Below, one piece after another: positions 6,317 through 10,824 of a DNA stretch of 10,824 bases. Both the position numbers and the translations under genes were made by a program. The notes under the pieces are model-generated. The model searched no databases, was not told the origin of the DNA, and saw nothing but the letters and a program-made list of their open reading frames with translations. The first letter of the stretch is position 1; every line of letters begins with the position of its first letter. Origin of the DNA: DASPNH01 sp035626675 (GTDB lineage Bacteria > Desulfobacterota > Binatia > UBA1149 > CAITLU01); NCBI GenBank assembly GCA_035626675.1, contig DASPNH010000175.1, forward strand, positions 1 to 10,824. The letters are read 5' to 3'.

Positions 6317-8504
6317 GATAGCCGAGGGATCGCAGTTTCTCTTCTTCGCGTGGGTCCATCGCGTGATCCTGCGCGCGACCCGATTCGAGCATCTGCCGAC
6401 GCTCCTTGGTCTTTACCTGATACTCATCGAGATACGCCATGAGATCCTCGAATTCTTTCGTACCCTGGCACTTCAGAACGCTTCGTTCTCCCGGGTCGGT
6501 ACCCAGGTCGTAACAGCTCGTGGTCGTTCCACCCTGCCCGTCCCGGTAGGTGATCGCCTTGCGGCCATCTCGCCGCACGGCGAATGCCGGGGGATGGAAC
6601 TGGACGTATTCGGATCCCGGCCGCACCGAGACCTCGCCCCAGGATTCGGTGACGTAGAACCGCTGCGCGAGCACCGCCTCGTCTTCCGTCCCCGTCAGCA
6701 GACCTGCGAGGCTCCTGCCGCGCTGGGCCTGCGGAAACGGCACGTCGAAAAGGTGCGCGATCGTGGGTGCGATATCGATGTGCGCGACCGGAAGCTTCAC
6801 TCGCTTGCCTGCCGCCACCCCCGGACCTACGACGAGGAAGGGCACGCGAGCGACTTCTTCATTGATCTCGGCGCCGTGAATCGAGTAGCCGTGCTCGAAA
6901 AACGCTTCGCCGTGATCGCTGGTCACGATGACGAAAGTCGAGTCGGCCAGACCCAGCTTCTCCAGACCTTCGAAGAGCGAGCGCAGCTGGTCGTCGACGT
7001 ATCGGATCTCCTGATCGTAGAGACGAGCGGCAACGCGACCTTCCTCGACGGGGATGTCAGGATTGTTCTCGTATAGCGCCTGATAGGCGGGAGGTGGCGC
7101 GTAGGGCGTGTGGACCTGGAACGTATGCAGGAAGAGAAAGAACGGCCGGTCAAGATTGCGCGCCAGCCACTTCAAACCGGAGGCGAACGTGCTCTCGACA
7201 TGCCCTTCTGGATTCATGATGTCCGCGCTCTTGTCCTCGATGTAGAGATCGAAGCCGCGACCGAATCCGTGATTCACGTTGAGCCAACCATCTTCGGTCG
7301 CCGCCGCCGTAGAGACGCCGCGCTTGCGAAGCTCTTCCGCGATCATGGCAATCCTCGGCGAGACCAGGCCCATACCTGTCAACATCCCGTGCTCCATCGG
7401 CTGAAGCCCGGTGAACATCGTCATGTGCGAGGGACTAGTGGCGGATGCCGCCGCAAGGCATTGTTCGAAGACGACCCCTTCGCCACCGAACTTCGCCGCC
7501 ATGAACGGAGCAGTGTCGAACCTGTAGCCGTACGAAGAGACGTGATCGGCTCGAAGTGTATCGAGCGAAATGAGGATCATTCGCGTGACAGCTGCCTCTG
7601 ACGTCACCGGTTTGCGTATGATGAGGTCAGCCCAGGCTGGAAGCGTAAAGCCGGCGCGATCGGCATCCAGGGCTTCCGCCGACAGGATGAACGAAATCTC
7701 CTGTCCTCCGTATCCTCTCAGATCGACTGTTCCGTCCTGCCAACGGCCGCTCTCGCCGGCCCCGGGATCGACCTCCTTTGCAAAGACTTCCTTGCAGTCC
7801 GCTAGGGTGCACGCCTGCAGGCCGAAACGCACACGCCCACTGGCCCAGGCCTTTTCGAGAACGCCGATGCCGAACTCCAAGGTTGCCTTCTTCGGTACGG
7901 ATACATAGGAGGTTTGCGCTCGAACCACGGACCCCGCCGGGAGCACGATCGCTTCGACCGCGAACGGGATCTTGGTGGGCTCGCCTCCCGGCGACAATCG
8001 GTACTGAGTTCGCACGGTGGGCATTCCTCCGGCGTTCCGTTCCACCGTCACGATTTTCTCTTCGAGGTCTCGCCATTTCCCATCCACGTCACGAGCAGAT
8101 GCGGAAAGTAGCAGTCTCGTGGCGGTCCGTATGCGCTGCGGCATTTCGAGCACCAGCTCGACGACACCGGACTCGGGAACTGGCATCTGCGGGGCCCACA
8201 GGATCGCCTCGCTGGTCGGAGCGAGCAGGATGGGGCGCGACTCGTCCCGGATGGATGCGGTCGGCAGGCCGCCGTCGATCGACATTCCGGAAAAATCCTC
8301 GAGCGCACCGCCAGCAAGCATTCGAACACTGTCGGCACTCCGCCGATCTGCGAAATGGAAGTCGGAAACGGTATGCGACTCATGGCTGCATGCCGTCTGG
8401 AAGGCCAGAACGACGACGAGGGTCCACACGGCCGGATCGCGACCGGCCGCCGCTCGATGGATCGCCGTGCGAAACGTCGAACGCCGCAGCAGTGACATTC
8501 GCAT
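6309..8504 (-). CDS. Sulfatase/alkaline-phosphatase superfamily protein with Thr at the nucleophile position and N-terminal beta-rich domain
   Basis: This protein has 731 residues from ATG 8504; GTG 8522 and ATG 8498 are other possible starts, none with a clear ribosome site. The N-terminus has basic residues, a hydrophobic stretch and a Cys (FQTAC, C39), so it is a signal peptide or a loose lipobox. Residues of about 90-300 are beta-rich, ending in RWQDGTVDLRGYGGQE and PAWADLIIRKP. The sulfatase domain (PF00884 type) follows: ISLDTLRADH (312-321) gives a metal-binding Asp, and TSPSHMTMFTG (356-366) corresponds to the C/S-x-P-S-R sulfatase signature with Thr in place of Cys/Ser and His in place of Arg. 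HTFQVH (460-465) and TSDHGE (528-533) supply further metal and active-site residues. The C-terminus LRSLGYLD (724-731) is a common ending in this family. It probably acts outside the cytoplasm on a phosphate or sulfate ester, or as a phospho-group transferase. Formylglycine chemistry looks impossible. It heads a two-gene unit with the SGNH gene. Confidence 0.87.
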   Translation of the reverse strand: MRMSLLRRSTFRTAIHRAAAGRDPAVWTLVVVLAFQTACSHESHTVSDFHFADRRSADSVRMLAGGALEDFSGMSIDGGLPTASIRDESRPILLAPTSEAILWAPQMPVPESGVVELVLEMPQRIRTATRLLLSASARDVDGKWRDLEEKIVTVERNAGGMPTVRTQYRLSPGGEPTKIPFAVEAIVLPAGSVVRAQTSYVSVPKKATLEFGIGVLEKAWASGRVRFGLQACTLADCKEVFAKEVDPGAGESGRWQDGTVDLRGYGGQEISFILSAEALDADRAGFTLPAWADLIIRKPVTSEAAVTRMILISLDTLRADHVSSYGYRFDTAPFMAAKFGGEGVVFEQCLAAASATSPSHMTMFTGLQPMEHGMLTGMGLVSPRIAMIAEELRKRGVSTAAATEDGWLNVNHGFGRGFDLYIEDKSADIMNPEGHVESTFASGLKWLARNLDRPFFLFLHTFQVHTPYAPPPAYQALYENNPDIPVEEGRVAARLYDQEIRYVDDQLRSLFEGLEKLGLADSTFVIVTSDHGEAFFEHGYSIHGAEINEEVARVPFLVVGPGVAAGKRVKLPVAHIDIAPTIAHLFDVPFPQAQRGRSLAGLLTGTEDEAVLAQRFYVTESWGEVSVRPGSEYVQFHPPAFAVRRDGRKAITYRDGQGGTTTSCYDLGTDPGERSVLKCQGTKEFEDLMAYLDEYQVKTKERRQMLESGRAQDHAMDPREEEKLRSLGYLD

Positions 8505-8522
8505 GATCGCGGTACCAGACAC

Positions 8523-8678
8523 CAGTCGTGTCTACAGATGCGTTTTCGTGAAGTCCAGATCACGACCGCGCCTGGCCCGATCCATCGGCAGCGGCGATGC
8601 GTGCACCGCTCGGGAACCTACTGAGCTTTTTGCCTCCCGACTCTTGGGGCAACGAGCGTCCTCACGCACAATGGGTCG
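8523..8678. promoter_or_regulatory. Divergent intergenic region expected to hold promoters for the sulfatase-SGNH unit and the third GT-C gene
   Basis: This is the only sizeable gap in the window (about 156 bp, or 174 bp if the sulfatase-like gene starts at 8504). It lies between head-to-head genes, so both promoters should be here. I see no convincing TTGACA/TATAAT pair, operator palindrome or riboswitch-like structure. A weak plus-strand pair, TTGGGG (8644-8649) and CACAAT (8667-8672) with a 17-nt spacer, would start transcription almost at the ATG at 8679. The placement rests on gene orientation rather than on a recognised motif. Confidence 0.45.
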
Positions 8679-10310
8679 ATGCGGTGGCAGGATCTGGCAG
8701 GACCGATCTCGGTTCTCGGCGCCTGGTGCGTGGCGGTGCTGCTGATCGGTCCCGCAGGCGAATTCCCGCTCAGCGACGATTGGGCTTACGCGCACGTGGT
8801 CCGATCGCTCTGTCACGAAAACCAGCTCGATCTGCTGCCGTGGACCGGAGCGAGCCTCGTGTTTCAGGCTGGCTATGGTGCGCTGGCATGCCGGATCGTG
8901 GGCTTTTCGTACGAGGTTCTCCGTGCCACCACCCTCGTCCTCGGCGGTGGTGGAATCCTTCTCTTCTGGTGCCTGCTCGGCCAGCTGGGAATCTCGCGCT
9001 CCGCTGCGACGGCCTCGGCTGCGCTCCTCGGCTTTTGCCCGGTCTATCTCAATCTGTCGTTCACGTTCATGACCGACGTGCCTTTCGCCGTGGCCACACT
9101 CGCCGCCGCCTGCCTCTACGTGCGCGGTCTGCAGCGACCGTCGACCGCCTCGCTGTTCTGGGCAGGTGCGATGACGGCGGCCGCACTCCTGATCCGGCAG
9201 CACGGGATCTTCCTCGCGGCGGCCGCGTCACTGGCCTGCTTTGCCGACCGCGGCCATCCCTTTCGCGAACGTCTGCTTCGTTCGGCGGCGGCGATGGCCG
9301 CGCCTGCCTTCACCATGGTTGCCTATCTGGCATGGGTTGCCATGGGAGACGTCCCTTCTGCCGTTCACAACAAGGTTCACGAAGCCACAACCACGCCGAT
9401 ACTGGAGATAGGGAATGCGGCGTTCCGGTCGGTCGCGACGATCGGCCTGTTCCTCTCTCCTCTTGCGGCCGGCCTGCTGCCGCAGCGCAGGCACCAGCGA
9501 CGAATCGCGATGTGCGCTGCCGCCGTGCTCGGCGCCCTTGCCGCTTTTCTCTACGTTCGCGAAGGCGACCTGATGTTCTATCTGCCGAACGTCGTGTACG
9601 ACCTCGGTGTCGGGTCCGTCACGTTGCGCGATGCGTTCTTTCTCGCGCTCGAGCGTCTCCCGCGCGCGGGTCTTCCATTGCAGATTCCACTCACGCTGGT
9701 CTCGCTCGCTTCGGCCGCGGTGCTCGTTGCACGCTGGTTCGATGCTGCACCCCTCCTGAGTCGGCCCGACGCCATCTTTATTTGGCTTGCCGCGATGCTC
9801 TTGTGGCTGGGATCGCTCATCCAGTCCGCCTATTACTTCGACCGCTACCTCGTGCCGATCGTGCCTCTGGCGATCGCGGCCGCAGCGCTCACGGGCCATT
9901 CCTTACGACCGCGTGCCGTGACGTGGACGATGACCGGTGCCTTGGCGCTGTTCTCCGTCTCCGGGACTCACGACTGGATGGAATGGAATCGCGCGCGCTG
10001 GAGCCTGCTGCATCGCCTGGAAGAGCGCGGTGCCACCGCCGAGCAGATCGACGGCGGTTTCGAGTACAACGCCGAGCGTCTGGCTGCCCGCCTCGGCACG
10101 GCGCCATCGGATGCGCAGGCACGGCCTGGCCAAGCGGCGAGCGTCAAGAGCTGGTGGTGGGTCGTCGACGATCGCTGGATCATCGCCTTCGGTCCGCTCG
10201 ACGGCTACCGCGCCGTCGACGAGCGCAGCTTCACGCGCTGGCTGCCTCCGGGCACGGGCCGCGTGTTCACGCTGGAGTGCGAGCCCGCGCCGTCTCCGAC
10301 TCAGAACTGA
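8679..10310 (+). CDS. GT-C-type integral membrane glycosyltransferase (GT39/PMT-like), third copy
   Basis: This 543-residue polytopic protein has about ten hydrophobic segments, beginning with a first helix at 10-26. The loop after it carries LSDDWAYAH (D33-D34), the acidic pair expected in the first periplasmic loop of GT-C enzymes. FTFMTDVPF (128-136) and LIRQHGIF (171-178) are typical of GT39-like proteins; the latter sits where the other two GT-Cs have FKQNYG. YYFDRYLVPIVPLA (385-398) resembles the conserved R-Y-x-x-P-x-x-P segment. A soluble C-terminal stretch of about 120 residues with WWWVVDDRW (492-500) follows. It lacks the VLYRD and FFxGxFP blocks of the tandem pair, so it is a distant relative rather than a third tandem copy. 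It probably transfers a sugar from a polyprenyl-phosphate donor outside the membrane; the acceptor is unknown. ATG 8679 is the first good start, without a clear ribosome site. It stands alone on its strand, between a divergent and a convergent neighbour. Confidence 0.8.
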   Translation: MRWQDLAGPISVLGAWCVAVLLIGPAGEFPLSDDWAYAHVVRSLCHENQLDLLPWTGASLVFQAGYGALACRIVGFSYEVLRATTLVLGGGGILLFWCLLGQLGISRSAATASAALLGFCPVYLNLSFTFMTDVPFAVATLAAACLYVRGLQRPSTASLFWAGAMTAAALLIRQHGIFLAAAASLACFADRGHPFRERLLRSAAAMAAPAFTMVAYLAWVAMGDVPSAVHNKVHEATTTPILEIGNAAFRSVATIGLFLSPLAAGLLPQRRHQRRIAMCAAAVLGALAAFLYVREGDLMFYLPNVVYDLGVGSVTLRDAFFLALERLPRAGLPLQIPLTLVSLASAAVLVARWFDAAPLLSRPDAIFIWLAAMLLWLGSLIQSAYYFDRYLVPIVPLAIAAAALTGHSLRPRAVTWTMTGALALFSVSGTHDWMEWNRARWSLLHRLEERGATAEQIDGGFEYNAERLAARLGTAPSDAQARPGQAASVKSWWWVVDDRWIIAFGPLDGYRAVDERSFTRWLPPGTGRVFTLECEPAPSPTQN

Positions 10311-10824
10311 AAATAGATGAAAGCCGCGCCAGTGCCATTGCACAGAACGGTCAGAGCCAGGACGGCTCCGAAAGCCACGCCCTCTGCAGCAGCCATCGAC
10401 CAGGAGCGGCGCGTGGCCTCCACGATGCGGTCGGAGCGATCGACCACGAGCCGCTCCAATACGTGGGCCGCGTAACAGAAGGCCACGATCGCCAGCTGAA
10501 GCACCGGCCACTCTCCCTGCCACGACGTCGAGAACAGCCTGCCGAGCATCGTCATCGCGGTGCCGAAATCCGGCGCACGGAAGAAAATCCACAGGAGAGT
10601 CGCCGCATGGAACATGAGCACGATGCGCACGACGTTGGACAGGTCGAAGCGCACTGGATCCTCACCGCGATTTCCGGAGACGAATCGGTGCATCCCGAGC
10701 AGCACTCCATGCAGACCGCCCCAGATCAGGAAGTTCCAGCTCGCACCATGCCAGAGGCCTCCGAGCAGCATCGTGATCAGCATGTTGATCGCCGTGCGAA
10801 TCTCTCCGCCCCGATTGCCGCCCA
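10301..10824 (-). CDS. MBOAT-family O-acyltransferase (AlgI-like), C-terminal part, truncated by window edge
   Basis: The reading frame runs off the right edge, so the ATG at 10783 is internal. The first visible residues, GGNRGGEIRTAIN, lead directly into MLLGGLWHGASWNFLIWGGLHG. This is the conserved core signature of AlgI/DltB-type membrane-bound O-acyltransferases: the GGNR loop, the WHG histidine (codon 10748-10750) and a second His in GLHG. After it come the usual RIVLMFHAATLLWIFFRAPDF segment, where 'FFRAPDF' is a family hallmark, and two more hydrophobic helices to the end. About 173 residues are present against a family length near 470-500, so roughly the N-terminal two thirds lie outside. 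These proteins move acyl groups, often acetyl, across the membrane onto exopolysaccharides or other envelope glycans, generally with an SGNH-fold partner. The stop overlaps the convergent GT-C gene by 10 nt. The family call is very secure; the substrate is unknown. Confidence 0.93.
   Translation of the reverse strand, partial: GGNRGGEIRTAINMLITMLLGGLWHGASWNFLIWGGLHGVLLGMHRFVSGNRGEDPVRFDLSNVVRIVLMFHAATLLWIFFRAPDFGTAMTMLGRLFSTSWQGEWPVLQLAIVAFCYAAHVLERLVVDRSDRIVEATRRSWSMAAAEGVAFGAVLALTVLCNGTGAAFIYFQF

Noticed and set aside
6162..7076. Plus-strand open frame (304 codons) opposite the SGNH/sulfatase-like junction
   Set aside because: It spans the junction of two real minus-strand genes and shows no recognisable domain; it is an antisense shadow.
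8479..8498. Possible twin-arginine (Tat) signal in the sulfatase-like N-terminus (LLRRSTF)
   Set aside because: The spacing after RR does not fit the R-R-x-F-L-K consensus. A Sec signal or lipoprotein signal is more plausible.
7778..8506. Plus-strand open frame (242 codons) opposite the N-terminal part of the sulfatase-like gene
   Set aside because: Arg/Pro/Ser-rich, no motif, fully antisense to a gene with a recognisable signal segment and domain.

Overview
This is a densely coding, GC-rich bacterial window whose codon third positions are mostly G or C. The genes point to a Gram-negative cell-envelope glycan locus. The sulfatase-superfamily protein ending in LRSLGYL, the membrane-anchored SGNH hydrolase and the glycosyltransferases with soluble C-terminal domains are the kind of genes often seen in high-GC deltaproteobacterial-type lineages (Myxococcota, Desulfobacterota, Binatota). 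That placement is inference from protein style only. There are no rRNA, tRNA, CRISPR or insertion-sequence features.

Left half, plus strand (1-5239): the C-terminal part of a SAM-dependent methyltransferase, a soluble family 2 glycosyltransferase of the polyprenyl-phosphate-sugar synthase (ALG5/DPM1) type, and two paralogous multi-membrane-spanning GT-C-like glycosyltransferases. The last three genes are chained by stop/start overlaps (GTGA, then TTGA with a good GGGAGG ribosome binding site), so they look like one translationally coupled operon. The simplest reading is that the GT2 makes a lipid-phosphate sugar on the cytoplasmic face and the GT-C enzymes use it on the periplasmic face. The second GT-C carries an extra C-terminal beta-rich domain.

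Middle, minus strand (5246-8522): a sulfatase/alkaline-phosphatase superfamily protein with a likely lipoprotein or signal-anchor N-terminus, followed by a membrane-anchored SGNH/GDSL hydrolase whose start overlaps the upstream stop by 8 nt. The sulfatase-like protein has Thr where sulfatases have the Cys/Ser that becomes formylglycine. It also carries an N-terminal beta-rich domain resembling the one fused to the neighbouring GT-C.

Right side: a divergent intergenic region (about 156 bp), a third unrelated-looking GT-C/GT39-type membrane protein on the plus strand (8679-10310), and the C-terminal part of an MBOAT O-acyltransferase (AlgI type) on the minus strand running off the right edge. 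The last two genes converge with overlapping stop codons.

Taken together: sugar activation, sugar transfer outside the membrane, methylation, O-acylation and de-esterification or phospho-/sulfo-ester chemistry, all aimed at a surface glycan or glycolipid. The substrate cannot be read from the sequence.
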